Shown: positions 18,050 to 27,250 of the stretch, piece after piece
How positions within the stretch are numbered: position 1 is the stretch's first letter
How the letters are laid out: every line of letters starts with the position of its first letter
NCBI RefSeq assembly: GCF_900130065.1
Contig: NZ_FQXV01000006.1
Span: forward strand, 186,001-250,000
Reading direction: 5' to 3'
Source: Sporobacter termitidis DSM 10068
GTDB taxonomy: Bacteria > Bacillota > Clostridia > Oscillospirales > Oscillospiraceae
DNA: 64,000 nt
The notes under the pieces: model-generated
Told to the model about the DNA's origin: nothing
The model's database searches: none
Seen by the model: only the letters and a program-made list of their open reading frames with translations
Made by a program: the position numbers and the translations under genes

Positions 18050-18862
18050 TTGGAAAAGTATAAAATCGGTGCTGTCGCGCGGCTGTTGGATTTACCTATC
18101 GAAACTCTCCGTTATTACGAAGGCCGCGGAATCGTTACCCCTCAAAAAGATGAGGAAAACGGATACCGTTACTATGACGCCTGGGACCTGAACTACCTGC
18201 TGGACAGCATCTGTTATCGAAGCTACGATTTTTCTTTGAACGATATTACAAGAATGATCAATGAGGACGATCAGCCCTCTCTTGTAGACCGGTTTTTCAA
18301 GAGAGAAGCCGAGCTCCTTCATACGATTTACATCTATCGGCAGAAGCTGGACGCTCTCGTGAAATTACGGCAGCGCATCTCCCAGGCTCCGAAAAAGCTT
18401 GGTACCTTTGAAATATGCGAAAATCCGGCAATGATATATCAGCGCCACAGAATCAAAAATGAGTTTATCTTTGACGATGACGCCCTGAAGCTGACGAAAA
18501 AATGGCTTGATTTGATGCCTTTTGTAAACCATACATTTTTGATCCCCAACTATTCCGCAACGGACCTGGATGCTTTCAGCGAATATTGGTGGGGGTTTTC
18601 ACAGTCGCCCGACGAAGCTATACGTAACGGCATCGATATATCTCCGCCGGTGGAATACATCCCCACTGTCAAATGCATTTATACTGTTTTCACGGCGGGC
18701 GGGCCAAATACGTTCACCAATTCTTTAAAGCATCATGTTATTTCCGAGGTTTTCAAAAAAGGCTATAAAATTGTGGGGCCGCCCGTCGGCCATTTGATCG
18801 TCCGAATTCACGAGGACGGTGCTTTTACAAGATATTTTGAGATATGGGTCCCAATAGAATAA
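18050..18862 (+). CDS. MerR-family transcriptional regulator with C-terminal effector domain
   Basis: About 270 residues. The N-terminal MerR winged helix is clear (YKIGAVARLLDLPIETLRYY, NGYRYYDAWDLNYL), then a coiled helix and a C-terminal half that ends like a GyrI/BmrR effector domain (IRIHEDGAFTRYFEIWVPIE). I prefer the TTG at 18050, because the GTG at 18041 is itself part of the GAGGTGAGGAG ribosome binding site. A terminator follows the stop. It precedes the cyclase-flavoprotein-transporter genes and probably controls them in response to a small organic ligand. Confidence 0.85.
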   Translation: MEKYKIGAVARLLDLPIETLRYYEGRGIVTPQKDEENGYRYYDAWDLNYLLDSICYRSYDFSLNDITRMINEDDQPSLVDRFFKREAELLHTIYIYRQKLDALVKLRQRISQAPKKLGTFEICENPAMIYQRHRIKNEFIFDDDALKLTKKWLDLMPFVNHTFLIPNYSATDLDAFSEYWWGFSQSPDEAIRNGIDISPPVEYIPTVKCIYTVFTAGGPNTFTNSLKHHVISEVFKKGYKIVGPPVGHLIVRIHEDGAFTRYFEIWVPIE

Positions 18863-18876
18863 CGCAAAATACTTTA

Positions 18877-18910
18877 GGCAGCTTCAACAAAATGAAGCTG
18901 CCATTTTTTT
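18877..18910 (+). terminator. Rho-independent terminator of the MerR gene
   Basis: GGCAGCTTCA / TGAAGCTGCC hairpin with a 6-base loop, then a run of seven T. It separates the regulator from the downstream catabolic genes. Confidence 0.85.
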
Positions 18911-18975
18911 ATCTTGACTATAAAGTGACTAAAGGGTTTAGCTTCACATCAGGAATTTTAAAGGGAGGCTGCGCA

Positions 18976-19608
18976 ATGATCCACGATCTGACAATAACCC
19001 TTGATGAAAATACCCTGCCGTTTCCGGACAGCGGCGACCCGCGTATGCGGTGGCAGCACCTGGTCGATCATACGGCTTATAAGTGCCAGGTCAGCCTTTT
19101 TTCCCTGGTGACACACCTCGGCACGCACGCGGACGCGCCTTTGCATTTCGTGAAGAACGGGAAGACAACGGCTGCGATAGATCTTGGCCGCTACTCCGGC
19201 CAGGCGGTATGTCTGGAGGTGCCGGATATCCCGACGGATAAGCACCTGGATATCTCAGATGTGCTTGAAAAAAACAGTGCGTTCATCAGGCCGGGAGACA
19301 TCATCATACTGTCCACAGGGTGGGAGGACAAGGTGGGGACGCCCGAGTACTTTAATTTCCCCGAGTTTGACCCCGGCGTCGGCGCCGTTCTGGAGCATTA
19401 CGAGGCGCACGGAATCGGCTTTGACCTGCCGTCCATCGATAGGAAAGGCGACGCGCATCAAAGTGTGCTTACCCGCGACATGGGCATCATCGAGTCTCTC
19501 ATCAATCTGAAGCCGCTCATCGGCAAGCGCTTCTATTTCAGTGCCGTACCATTGAAATTCAGCGATGGCGACGGCAGCCCGGTCCGCGCCTACGCCGTTA
19601 CTGATTAA
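18976..19608 (+). CDS. Cyclase-family (kynurenine-formamidase-like) hydrolase
   Basis: A 210-residue metal-dependent hydrolase. The hallmark THLGTHADAPLHF is at about residues 43-55; it supplies the metal ligands of the cyclase/KynB family. The family hydrolyses formamides, lactones or cyclic amides. The ATG at 18976 with an AAGGGAGG site starts the protein; upstream open sequence overlaps the terminator. It lies 27 bp before the flavoprotein gene and is likely in one operon with it and the transporter. Substrate unknown. Confidence 0.85.
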   Translation: MIHDLTITLDENTLPFPDSGDPRMRWQHLVDHTAYKCQVSLFSLVTHLGTHADAPLHFVKNGKTTAAIDLGRYSGQAVCLEVPDIPTDKHLDISDVLEKNSAFIRPGDIIILSTGWEDKVGTPEYFNFPEFDPGVGAVLEHYEAHGIGFDLPSIDRKGDAHQSVLTRDMGIIESLINLKPLIGKRFYFSAVPLKFSDGDGSPVRAYAVTD

Positions 19609-19635
19609 TAACAAAAAAGACAAAGGAAGTAATCT

Positions 19636-21585
19636 ATGAAAACAACTTTGGAAAAGACGTTTACGCCCTTTAGAATTGGAAACTGCGAAATTCCGAACAG
19701 GCTTGTCGTGTCACCGATGGTCGCCAACATGAATCCTGAAAAGGATGGGATCAAGGGACTTGCCTCCGAGCAGTACATCCGTTATCACGAGGAAAAAGCC
19801 AAGGGAGGCTGGGGACTGATTATCACGGAAGATTATCTGATCAACCCTCACGCCGGCGGCTATCCTCATATCGCCGCTCTCTATGACGAGGCCCAGATCG
19901 CCAGCCATAAAAAGCTGACGGACACGATTCATAAATACGGCAGCAAAATCTTCTGCCAGATCTATCATGCCGGCCGTCAGGCCAACCATTTCGTCAACGG
20001 CGGTGTGCAGCCCGTCTCCTCTTCCCCGATAGCCTGTGCCTGGAACAAGGAAGTACCACATCAGCTTGCTGCCGAAGAAATTCATCAGATTGTCAGGGAT
20101 TTTGGTATCACAGCGGCGAACGTGGTCGAGGCCGGTTTCGATGGGCTCGAAATCCACGCCGCCCACGGCTATCTGATCCATCAATTCCTGTCTCCGAACT
20201 CCAACAAACGCATCGACGATTACGGCGGTACATACGAGAACCGTACGCGCTTCCTGCGAGAGGTCATGCAGGAGGTCCGGCGCGCCGTCGGTTCGGATTT
20301 CCCGATGCAGGTACGTTTTTCTGCGCAGGAGTTCTGCGAGGGCGGGCGGACGATGTTTGAGTCCCGTCAGATCATCCGCGATATCGAGGAATGGGGCGCG
20401 GACGCGCTGCATTTGTCTTCAAGCATGTACGGCACGCGCTCGTCTCAGGGGATCGTCCCTTCGTTCTTCCAAAATCACGGCTGGATTGTCAAATTCGCTG
20501 AGGAAGCCAAAACGCTTGTAAAGATACCCGTCATCACTGTCGGCCGGATTTCCGACCCGCTCATGGTTGAAGACATCCTCGACAGCGGAAAGGCCGACGC
20601 CGTGGCGATGGGCCGGGCTTCGCTGTGTGACCCGCACTGGCCGGAGAAAGCCAAAAGCGGCGACTTCAACGACATCCGCACCTGCATCGGCTGCCTGCAG
20701 GGCTGCACTGCTTCCACATATCAGGGCGTTCCGCTTTATTGCCTTGTCAATCCCGAGCTTGGCCACGAATATGAAACGGACTATTCAAAAGCGGCTAAGC
20801 AGAAATTCGTCATTGTTGCCGGAGGCGGCGTCGGCGGTATGGAGGCGGCCCGCGCCGCAGCGACGAAGGGCCATAAGGTCCATCTTTTTGAAGCATCAAA
20901 CGAGCTTGGCGGTCAGTTTGTTACGGCAGCTTTTCCGCCCAACAAAGGTGAATTTGCCACATATCCGGCATGGCTCCTTCGGCAGTTGAAAAAGCTGAAT
21001 GTCGAAATTCACCTGCATACGCCCGTAACTGCCGAGGTGGTTAAGACCCTTAACCCAGACAAGGTTATCATCGCAACCGGTGCAAAGCCTATTATCCCCA
21101 ACCTGCCCGGTATCGATCTGCCCAATGTTGTCACTGCCGAAGATATCCTGCGCGGGCGCGTAGATACCGGTATGAACGTTCTTGTGGCCGGCGGCGGTAT
21201 GATCGGGTCGGAGACCGCGGCTTATCTATGCGTACAGTGCAAATCGAAAGTGACTGTGATAGAGATGCTCCCGGACATCGGTCTGGAGATGGAGGCCGGA
21301 ATCCGAGACGATCTGAAGACGCTGCTGCTCAAATACTTCGTCGACATCAAAACGGGTACAAAGCTCGCCGGCGTCACCGCCGAAGGGGCTCTCATCCAGC
21401 AGGGCGATACGATGACCCTGTTTTCGTGCGATACGATCGTTCTAGCCATCGGCACCCGCGCGTACAACCCGTTGGAAGAGGAGCTGAAGGGCCTTTGCGA
21501 TGTTGTTGTCGTCGGTGACGCCGTCAAGGCGAGAAAAGCCATCCAAGCATCCCGCGAAGGCTTCCTTGCCGGTATTCAGGCATAG
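19636..21585 (+). CDS. NADH:flavin oxidoreductase / 2,4-dienoyl-CoA-reductase-type Fe-S flavoenzyme
   Basis: A 649-residue enzyme of the FadH/BaiCD/FldZ type that reduces activated C=C bonds. Residues 1 to about 340 are the FMN-binding TIM barrel with FDGLEIHAAHGYLIHQFLSP and the proton-donor region KRIDDYGG. The [4Fe-4S] cysteines are in RTCIGCLQGCTAST and YCLVNPELG near residues 355-380. A second half binds FAD and NAD(P)H (VIVAGGGVGGMEAARAAATK and NVLVAGGGMIGSETAAYLC). In gut anaerobes such enzymes reduce enoates, bile acids or cinnamates; the actual substrate is probably the imported acid of the neighbouring transporter. Confidence 0.9.
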   Translation: MKTTLEKTFTPFRIGNCEIPNRLVVSPMVANMNPEKDGIKGLASEQYIRYHEEKAKGGWGLIITEDYLINPHAGGYPHIAALYDEAQIASHKKLTDTIHKYGSKIFCQIYHAGRQANHFVNGGVQPVSSSPIACAWNKEVPHQLAAEEIHQIVRDFGITAANVVEAGFDGLEIHAAHGYLIHQFLSPNSNKRIDDYGGTYENRTRFLREVMQEVRRAVGSDFPMQVRFSAQEFCEGGRTMFESRQIIRDIEEWGADALHLSSSMYGTRSSQGIVPSFFQNHGWIVKFAEEAKTLVKIPVITVGRISDPLMVEDILDSGKADAVAMGRASLCDPHWPEKAKSGDFNDIRTCIGCLQGCTASTYQGVPLYCLVNPELGHEYETDYSKAAKQKFVIVAGGGVGGMEAARAAATKGHKVHLFEASNELGGQFVTAAFPPNKGEFATYPAWLLRQLKKLNVEIHLHTPVTAEVVKTLNPDKVIIATGAKPIIPNLPGIDLPNVVTAEDILRGRVDTGMNVLVAGGGMIGSETAAYLCVQCKSKVTVIEMLPDIGLEMEAGIRDDLKTLLLKYFVDIKTGTKLAGVTAEGALIQQGDTMTLFSCDTIVLAIGTRAYNPLEEELKGLCDVVVVGDAVKARKAIQASREGFLAGIQA

Positions 21586-21644
21586 CAGCATCCTCTCCCG
21601 CGTTGATCCGCATGTCGATAAAAAATACATCAAGGAGGATCACT

Positions 21645-23147
21645 ATGGAACCAGGCAGCAGTTTAAAAACACGTGGCAGAGTCAATGGGCTCAGCATTCA
21701 CATCATCGTCGGTATCGTGATTATGTTCGGCTTTGGTTTTATACCGGCCGCACCGCCTTTAACGCCGGTCGGTATGCGGGTGATCGGCATTTTCATTGGC
21801 CTTATTTACCTTTGGTCCTTCGTCCAGCTGGACTGGCCCAGCCTCCTCGGGCTGGCGGCGGTCTCCTTCCTTATCGGTCAGATCTATCCGGATTACGCCA
21901 ATCCCGGCATTTTCAAGGTCACCGAGCTTTCGTTTGGCCACTGGATCATCATTTTCATCCTGACGAGCCTCTTACTGACAAACACTCTCAACGAAATCGG
22001 CTTTACAAAACGCATTGCCCTCTGGTTTATGACCAGAAAGCTCGCGAAGAAAAGTCCTTGGGCATTTACCACGCTGTTTCTCATTGCCGTTCTGTTTATC
22101 GGCATGTTTCTCGACCTGATGCCGATCCTCCTGTTTGCCATGGCGATTGCCTATGAGATGTTTGACAAGCTCGGCTGCAAGAAGGGCGATTCCTACCCGG
22201 TCATGCTCATGATCGCCATAGCGTTCACTGCCAACATTGCCTTCGGCATGACGCCGATCTCTCATACCGTCGTTGTGATTGGCATGAGCATTTTCTCCGA
22301 GATTACGAAGCACTCCATCAACCTGATCGAATATATGGCCATCGGTATTCCCGTAGGGATCGTCGCTTTTGCACTGATGATCCTCTTTATGCGGTTTGTC
22401 GTCAAGCCGGACATGAGCGCTTTCAAGAATATCGACATCGATAAGCTCTGCGGTGAGCGCCCCGGTCCCATGGACTTGCGCGAAAAGCTCACCGCCGGCA
22501 TTTTCGGTCTTGTCGTTCTTTTCTGGCTCGTCCCGGGCCTTCTGTCGATCTTTGCGCCGGCAGCCGGCATCACTGCTTTCCTCAACAGTTGGACGATCGT
22601 CATTCCGCCGATCCTTGGCGTTGTTGTCATGTGTATCGTCAAGGTTGACAATAAACCGCTCCTCGACTTTGAGGACGGCTTTAAAAAGTCCATCCATTGG
22701 GGCGTCATTTTTCTTGTTGCCGGCGCCATGCTCATCGGTACCGTATTGACCGAAAAAACAACGGGTGTGACCGACTTTCTCGTCAGCGTCCTCTCTCCTT
22801 ACCTTCATATGGGCTTGTCCACCTTCGCCGTCGTCACGATCATCATTCTCTTGACGGTGCTCATTGTCAACTTTGCAAATCACCTGCCGCTGACCATTTT
22901 GATGCTGTCTGTCTGTCTGCCGCTTGTTGCCGCCATCGGCATCGACGATAAGGTTCTCGCCATCGTCGTTATACTAGCCGCACAATTTGGCTTTTGCGTT
23001 CCATCCTCCCTCGCCTCAATTGCCGTCATCTACGGCGACCCCTGGGTCAAGCCTAAAAAAGTTTTCCTGTACGGTCTGGCAATGATGGTCGTCTCCATGC
23101 TCGTTATGACCGTTGTCGGGTATCCATTGGCGACGCTGATTGCCTAA
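21645..23147 (+). CDS. SLC13-family anion/dicarboxylate transporter
   Basis: About 500 residues with 11-12 hydrophobic helices, belonging to the DASS/SLC13 sodium-coupled anion group. The two conserved halves are visible (IAFTANIAFGMTPISHT near residue 205 and IVNFANHLPLTILMLSVC near residue 420), including the SNT-like turns of the family in altered form. The ATG at 21645 has an AAGGAGG site, so upstream open sequence is excluded. Position after the flavoenzyme suggests it imports the substrate of that pathway. Confidence 0.85.
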   Translation: MEPGSSLKTRGRVNGLSIHIIVGIVIMFGFGFIPAAPPLTPVGMRVIGIFIGLIYLWSFVQLDWPSLLGLAAVSFLIGQIYPDYANPGIFKVTELSFGHWIIIFILTSLLLTNTLNEIGFTKRIALWFMTRKLAKKSPWAFTTLFLIAVLFIGMFLDLMPILLFAMAIAYEMFDKLGCKKGDSYPVMLMIAIAFTANIAFGMTPISHTVVVIGMSIFSEITKHSINLIEYMAIGIPVGIVAFALMILFMRFVVKPDMSAFKNIDIDKLCGERPGPMDLREKLTAGIFGLVVLFWLVPGLLSIFAPAAGITAFLNSWTIVIPPILGVVVMCIVKVDNKPLLDFEDGFKKSIHWGVIFLVAGAMLIGTVLTEKTTGVTDFLVSVLSPYLHMGLSTFAVVTIIILLTVLIVNFANHLPLTILMLSVCLPLVAAIGIDDKVLAIVVILAAQFGFCVPSSLASIAVIYGDPWVKPKKVFLYGLAMMVVSMLVMTVVGYPLATLIA

Positions 23148-23265
23148 GGAATACCATTATCTCCTGTTGGCCGGAAGCAGGATACCATAGTTAAGGCGCG
23201 ATTATTAGCGGTCATCTTTCAGAACTCGGAGGTAAAAATCACCTATTATTTGGTGAAATAATAGC

Positions 23266-23301
23266 AAAAGGTTCGCAAAACAACCCGTTTGCGAACCTTT
23301 T
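23266..23301 (-). terminator. Terminator adjoining the partial tRNA-Ala copy, probable original tRNA terminator
   Basis: A 14-bp perfect inverted repeat (AAAAGGTTCGCAAA / TTTGCGAACCTTTT) ending in a T-run on the minus strand. It begins 5 bp beyond the CCA end of the tRNA fragment, where a tRNA terminator would be. A second short repeat CTATTATTT / AAATAATAG lies at 23243-23264. Confidence 0.75.
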
Positions 23302-23305
23302 GATG

Positions 23306-23362
23306 TGGTGGAGACGAAGAGGATCGAACTCTCGACCTTACGGATGCGAACCGTACGCTCTC
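23306..23362 (-). repeat. Partial tRNA-Ala copy (57 bp), candidate distal attachment site of a genomic island
   Basis: Identical base for base to 38403-38459, the 3' 57 bases (anticodon arm through CCA) of the intact tRNA-Ala(CGC). It lacks the acceptor 5' strand and most of the D arm, so it cannot make a tRNA. Divergence begins abruptly at 23363. The orientation is direct relative to the intact gene, as expected for attL/attR. Confidence 0.85.
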
Positions 23363-23703
23363 GCGGGTTATGCGCTGCGCGGGCCCTGTTTTAGCCTAGG
23401 CGAATCTGTTGCAATGCGTTTGCTTGATCATCGCTATTCGAACCTCGGACCCCTTCTGTCTTATATTTCCTCTTTTATAAGAATAGAATTCGAGGAAAAG
23501 CAAAGATTGGAAAGCTTCGCTAATTAGTTCAAAAAAGCTAAAGCCAGCAATCCCATTGAGTTTACTGGCTTTTAGAAAGTTAGGTAAAAAAGATTGCCTT
23601 CGTTCAATTATTGCGAACGCTCACTTCTCCCCTTGAACGGCAGTGTAATTTATTTGAGATCCCCGGCGCGCATTCGTGAGTATACCGGTATCCGGATGTA
23701 AGA
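23363..23703. other. Island edge, no gene recognised
   Basis: A 341-bp stretch with short unconvincing frames. A weak tRNA-like string (TATTCGAACCTCGGACC) occurs near 23436 and an imperfect hairpin (AAGCCAG / CTGGCTT) near 23540-23575 may terminate transcription. Confidence 0.5.
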
Positions 23704-24138
23704 CTATTCAACGCCGAGATCAGCCTTCAATGTTGTGACGCTCTCCTTGGCGGTGCAGGTGTTCTTGAAGGCTCGGTTGAAGCCCATTTCGCGAAAACGT
23801 CTTTCGACCTCCGGCCAATTCCGCTCAAGCTCCAGAGGCGCGGCGATCGTCCCGCCCACGTAGAGGATGATATCGCCGAGGCCGGCCTCGATGCATTTGT
23901 CGCGCATACCCTCGCAGTCGATGAGCCCCATGCCGTAGGAGGAGGAGACCAGGATCGCATCCGCGTCCACCTCGATGGCGGCGTTGATGAATTCCTGATG
24001 AGACACCATCGCGCCGAGGAATGCCACCTTAAAGCCCGCGTCCTCGTAGGCGTGCTTGAGGACCCAGCCGCCGATGATATGCGCATCGGAACCGATTGTG
24101 CCGATAACGACACTTTTGTTCACATTACGTCTTGTCAT
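23704..24138 (-). CDS. B12-binding sigma subunit of a methylaspartate (glutamate) mutase-like enzyme
   Basis: A 144-residue cobalamin-binding protein. It has the base-off signature GSDAHIIGG (DxHxxG), the VSSSYG loop and the YVGGTIAAP turn, matching GlmS/MutS of glutamate mutase (about 137 residues). It would bind adenosylcobalamin and dock on the epsilon-like subunit encoded just upstream. The ATG at 24138 is preferred; a GTG at 24150 has its ribosome site too close. Last gene of the long minus-strand operon. The partner enzyme's altered active site means the reaction may not be glutamate mutation. Confidence 0.88.
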   Translation of the reverse strand: MTRRNVNKSVVIGTIGSDAHIIGGWVLKHAYEDAGFKVAFLGAMVSHQEFINAAIEVDADAILVSSSYGMGLIDCEGMRDKCIEAGLGDIILYVGGTIAAPLELERNWPEVERRFREMGFNRAFKNTCTAKESVTTLKADLGVE

Positions 24139-24156
24139 ACTATTATGCACCTGTCC

Positions 24157-25629
24157 TTATTTCTGAATAATGGGAAGGCGGGACGCGTACTGCAGGTCGC
24201 TGACCACCATGTCAAAATCAAGAGGGCGGCCTTCCTTGGCGGCCCGGCTCTTCAGCTTATCCAGATGATATTGCTTGACTTCATTTGGAAGCGGCATGTC
24301 GCCGCAGTTAAAGTAGCGCATGGCATTTTCCGCGTCGCGCATTAAAAGGACGTTGCCTCTGTTGTACTTCCAGGGCGAGATCATGGTCTGCACCCATCCG
24401 GCGTCCACGCCGAGGCAGATGCCCAGGGCAATGTCGCCGTCACCGGCCTCCAGGCACTTTTCCATCATCGCGCGGACCTCCAGCTCCAGCATGTGCTCCT
24501 CCTCGCGAAGCGCCGCGTTGTCCGGCAGGCGCAGCGCGCCCAGAAGCGTATCCAGGTGGCGCGCCATCCGGACGGAGGCGGCCATCCCTTCCTTGGTCGG
24601 CGTGGCGAAAGCCTCATCCTGGCATTTGAGGACGAGCGCGGTACTGCCGCCCATGATACCGATCATGACGGCCAGGTTCATCATGGCGCTGGCCTCCTCA
24701 AGCCGGGGCGGAAACGCCCCCTGGAACATATTGTTGTTGACAATGAACCGGACGTCCGTATAGCCGAAGCGCTGGCAGTACTCCTCGCAGAGTTTCTTCG
24801 TCACGCGCATCATGGCGGCGTCCTGCACCATATTCATATTAATGCCGAACTCCAGATAAAACTGCTTGATGCCCTGCTCGGACCCGAGGAGGGCCTGGAC
24901 CACCATAATGAAGGATTTAAAGCCGCAGCTGTCATAGCCCGTGAGGTTACATGAAATATGCGGGCTTTGAGGCACGCCCCGCTCGTGGTAAATGGCGGCA
25001 AGCCGGCTCTCATACTGGTTGATGTGGATCTCCTCGTCCAGCCGGATGTTCTTGCAATGGGCCATGCACTCGGTGATGGACCGGCAGTTGCAGGCGTTCC
25101 ATCCGGCGGCGAGAGCCGTCTCGGAGGCCAGGCGTCCGTCCTCATCCGTCGAGTTGAGTGTCATCGGCGACTTGACGGCGCGTTTGATTTTCCTGGCTTC
25201 CTCGACGCCGAAATTGACGATGGGCCAGCCGTTGAGCATGGTGGTGCCTTCCTGAATGCTGCGCTCGATTCCGACGGCCGCCATCTTGTAATTGTTTTTG
25301 CGGGTATACGAGTCCGAAAAAACATTCCACAGGCCCGCGGGAACAAGAGGAGATTCGTCCTCGACATAACACATGCCGTCGATCATATATTCCGTCAGGG
25401 CACGCCCGAACTGCGGCTGGAGGAGATGTATTCCCTGTTCGTTGGCGTCGCGGAGCGTGATTGCGTAGTTCCTCCCCAGCCCGACGGAAAGCTCATGTGC
25501 CGCCGAGATGCACTCGTCCATATTTTCCAGGTCGCGGCCCGTTTCCCACTGAGGGAGGACTTCCTCTTTCCGGATACGGAAGAATTCCTCGTCCGTCAGG
25601 CGCTTGTTTCTGATTTCATATTTGGCCAT
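24157..25629 (-). CDS. Glutamate-mutase epsilon-like subunit with remodelled substrate pocket
   Basis: The 490-residue TIM-barrel catalytic subunit of an adenosylcobalamin-dependent carbon-skeleton mutase. It aligns end to end with GlmE (EEFFRIRKEEVLPQWETGRD, MLNGWPIVNFGV, ATPTKEG, SPWKYNRGNVLLMRDAENAM). Known glutamate-mutase contacts R100, K326 and E330 align with R110, K335 and E339. But R66, R149, E171, Y177 and Y181, which hold glutamate, align with Q73, N159, N181, E187 and H191. The comparison uses the Clostridium cochlearium sequence as I recall it. So it is a family member with probable different substrate; annotation as methylaspartate mutase would be automatic but doubtful. Confidence 0.85.
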   Translation of the reverse strand: MAKYEIRNKRLTDEEFFRIRKEEVLPQWETGRDLENMDECISAAHELSVGLGRNYAITLRDANEQGIHLLQPQFGRALTEYMIDGMCYVEDESPLVPAGLWNVFSDSYTRKNNYKMAAVGIERSIQEGTTMLNGWPIVNFGVEEARKIKRAVKSPMTLNSTDEDGRLASETALAAGWNACNCRSITECMAHCKNIRLDEEIHINQYESRLAAIYHERGVPQSPHISCNLTGYDSCGFKSFIMVVQALLGSEQGIKQFYLEFGINMNMVQDAAMMRVTKKLCEEYCQRFGYTDVRFIVNNNMFQGAFPPRLEEASAMMNLAVMIGIMGGSTALVLKCQDEAFATPTKEGMAASVRMARHLDTLLGALRLPDNAALREEEHMLELEVRAMMEKCLEAGDGDIALGICLGVDAGWVQTMISPWKYNRGNVLLMRDAENAMRYFNCGDMPLPNEVKQYHLDKLKSRAAKEGRPLDFDMVVSDLQYASRLPIIQK

Positions 25630-25691
25630 GCTGCGTACTCCTTTCGGTCTGCTACAGTCTGTATGCGGCCCCTTCCGCCGGCATCGTATGC

Positions 25692-27107
25692 CTATTCCAC
25701 GGTGGCGGGCCTTAAGTATTTTTTGGCCATACGGAGGGCCGCCTCCGGGTAATCGCCGGACAGGAGCCCGATTCCGTACAGGATATATCCGCTGTCCAGG
25801 AAAAAACGGGGCGATCTGGGTTTCAGGCTCCAGGGGTTCGCGTCGCTGGACGCGGCGGCTTTCAAAATCTGTTCCGGCCTCAGGCCATATTTGAAGATGC
25901 CGCCCGTGCCGATGACGTTTTTCACGTTCAGCAGGTTTTTACCGTGCTGGACAAATATTTCTCCGTTCGCTCCGTACTCCCTGCTAAGGGCGCCCGCATG
26001 CCGCTCCACGGCGATCCCCGCGGCGCATTTGCCGAGGGTGACATCCATGTTATATTCAAGCTCGCCCGTTGGGGTATGCCCGACGTTTGCACACAGCATA
26101 TCGGTATACGCCTTGAAATCCGCGCCGCCCGGCGCATCGGGCGCGCAGCTTAAAAGCAGGTCCGCGAGCTTTTGCTGTCCCGCCAGCTCATAGATTGTAT
26201 GCGCGTTCCACCGGATGCCCAGGTCTCCCTCCACCGTCCGCTTGAGCCGGCTCTCGGGCAGGCCGCGCACGACGGTCAGCGGCGTAACGGGCTCCACGTC
26301 CGCCACGGAGTGAACATTGATCGTCGCGCCGCCGATCTCGACGACGAGCAGGCTTCCGATGCCCGGCTCCGATGCCGTGCCGTCGGCCAGAAGAGACGCG
26401 GCCAGCAGGGATGCCTTCGGCGTCGGTACGATTTCGCTGCCCACAAAGTCCCGCGCCTTTTCAAGACCCTTTGCCTTGACGATATGGCGAATAAAGATTT
26501 CCCGTATGAGGGACTGGGCGGGCTCTGTATCCAGGGTGTCCAGCGCCGGCAAGACGTTTTTTGTGACATAAACCTGCTTGCCCGCGGCCTCAAGGATGCC
26601 GCGCAGCGCACCGGAGACGGCGCTGTTTCCCGCCACAAGGATAGGGCAGCTCAGGCCGGATTGCGCGAGCGCTTTGGCGTTGTGCAGGATCACGTCCCGG
26701 TTGCCGCCGTCCGTGCCGCCGCAGAGCAGGACGATATCGCATTTTTTACTTTCAATATCGGCCACAGCCTCTTGGTCCAGCTCGAAGCCCCTGGCGGAGA
26801 TAACCTTTGCCCCGGCGCCCAGCGCAGCCCGACTGGCCGCCTCCAGCGTGAGGGACGGGGTCAGCCCGATGGCGGCCAGCTTCAGTCCGCCCGCGGCGCT
26901 GCTGCAGGCGTATATTCCCCGGGCCTCGTCCGGATCTGCGCCGCAGGACAGCCTCAGCTGATGCAGGGCCTTGTTCAGGCCGAACATAATATCGGTGTCG
27001 ATCGTCGTTTCCGACTGGGCGCAGCCCAATACGGTTTCGTCGTCCAGATCGACGGCGGTAATTTTCGTATATGTACTTCCGAAATCAATCAATAAAAATA
27101 GACGCAC
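25692..27107 (-). CDS. glmL: GlmL/MutL-type reactivation ATPase of the mutase
   Basis: A 471-residue ASKHA-fold protein that, in the family, protects or reactivates the B12 enzyme by removing damaged cofactor with ATP. The N-terminal phosphate motif is LLIDFGSTYTKITAVDLD, followed by IVLLCGGTDGGN and VVEIGGATINVHSV. I chose the GTG at 27107, with TTGGAGG 10 bp upstream; the open frame continues 150 codons further but only as the shadow of the preceding region. GlmL of about 460 residues supports this start. Confidence 0.88.
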   Translation of the reverse strand: MRLFLLIDFGSTYTKITAVDLDDETVLGCAQSETTIDTDIMFGLNKALHQLRLSCGADPDEARGIYACSSAAGGLKLAAIGLTPSLTLEAASRAALGAGAKVISARGFELDQEAVADIESKKCDIVLLCGGTDGGNRDVILHNAKALAQSGLSCPILVAGNSAVSGALRGILEAAGKQVYVTKNVLPALDTLDTEPAQSLIREIFIRHIVKAKGLEKARDFVGSEIVPTPKASLLAASLLADGTASEPGIGSLLVVEIGGATINVHSVADVEPVTPLTVVRGLPESRLKRTVEGDLGIRWNAHTIYELAGQQKLADLLLSCAPDAPGGADFKAYTDMLCANVGHTPTGELEYNMDVTLGKCAAGIAVERHAGALSREYGANGEIFVQHGKNLLNVKNVIGTGGIFKYGLRPEQILKAAASSDANPWSLKPRSPRFFLDSGYILYGIGLLSGDYPEAALRMAKKYLRPATVE

Positions 27108-27250
27108 GCGTATCCAACCTCCAAGGTCAACACTTCTGCCTTCGATCACAGCGTTCGGCCAACAGGCAAGGAAATGCAAAAAAGAAGAGCTCCGGTCCCC
27201 GCGCGAGGCCGTTTCTTTGCCCAGTCCCGGGGACACCGGACGCCAGCGGG

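Noticed and set aside
23420-23460. Second tRNA gene in the island edge
   Set aside because: A T-loop-like string is present but no acceptor or anticodon arms can be paired.
23704-27107. Standard glutamate fermentation (methylaspartate) pathway
   Set aside because: The mutase pocket is altered and no methylaspartase or citramalate genes are in the window, so I do not assign glutamate as substrate.
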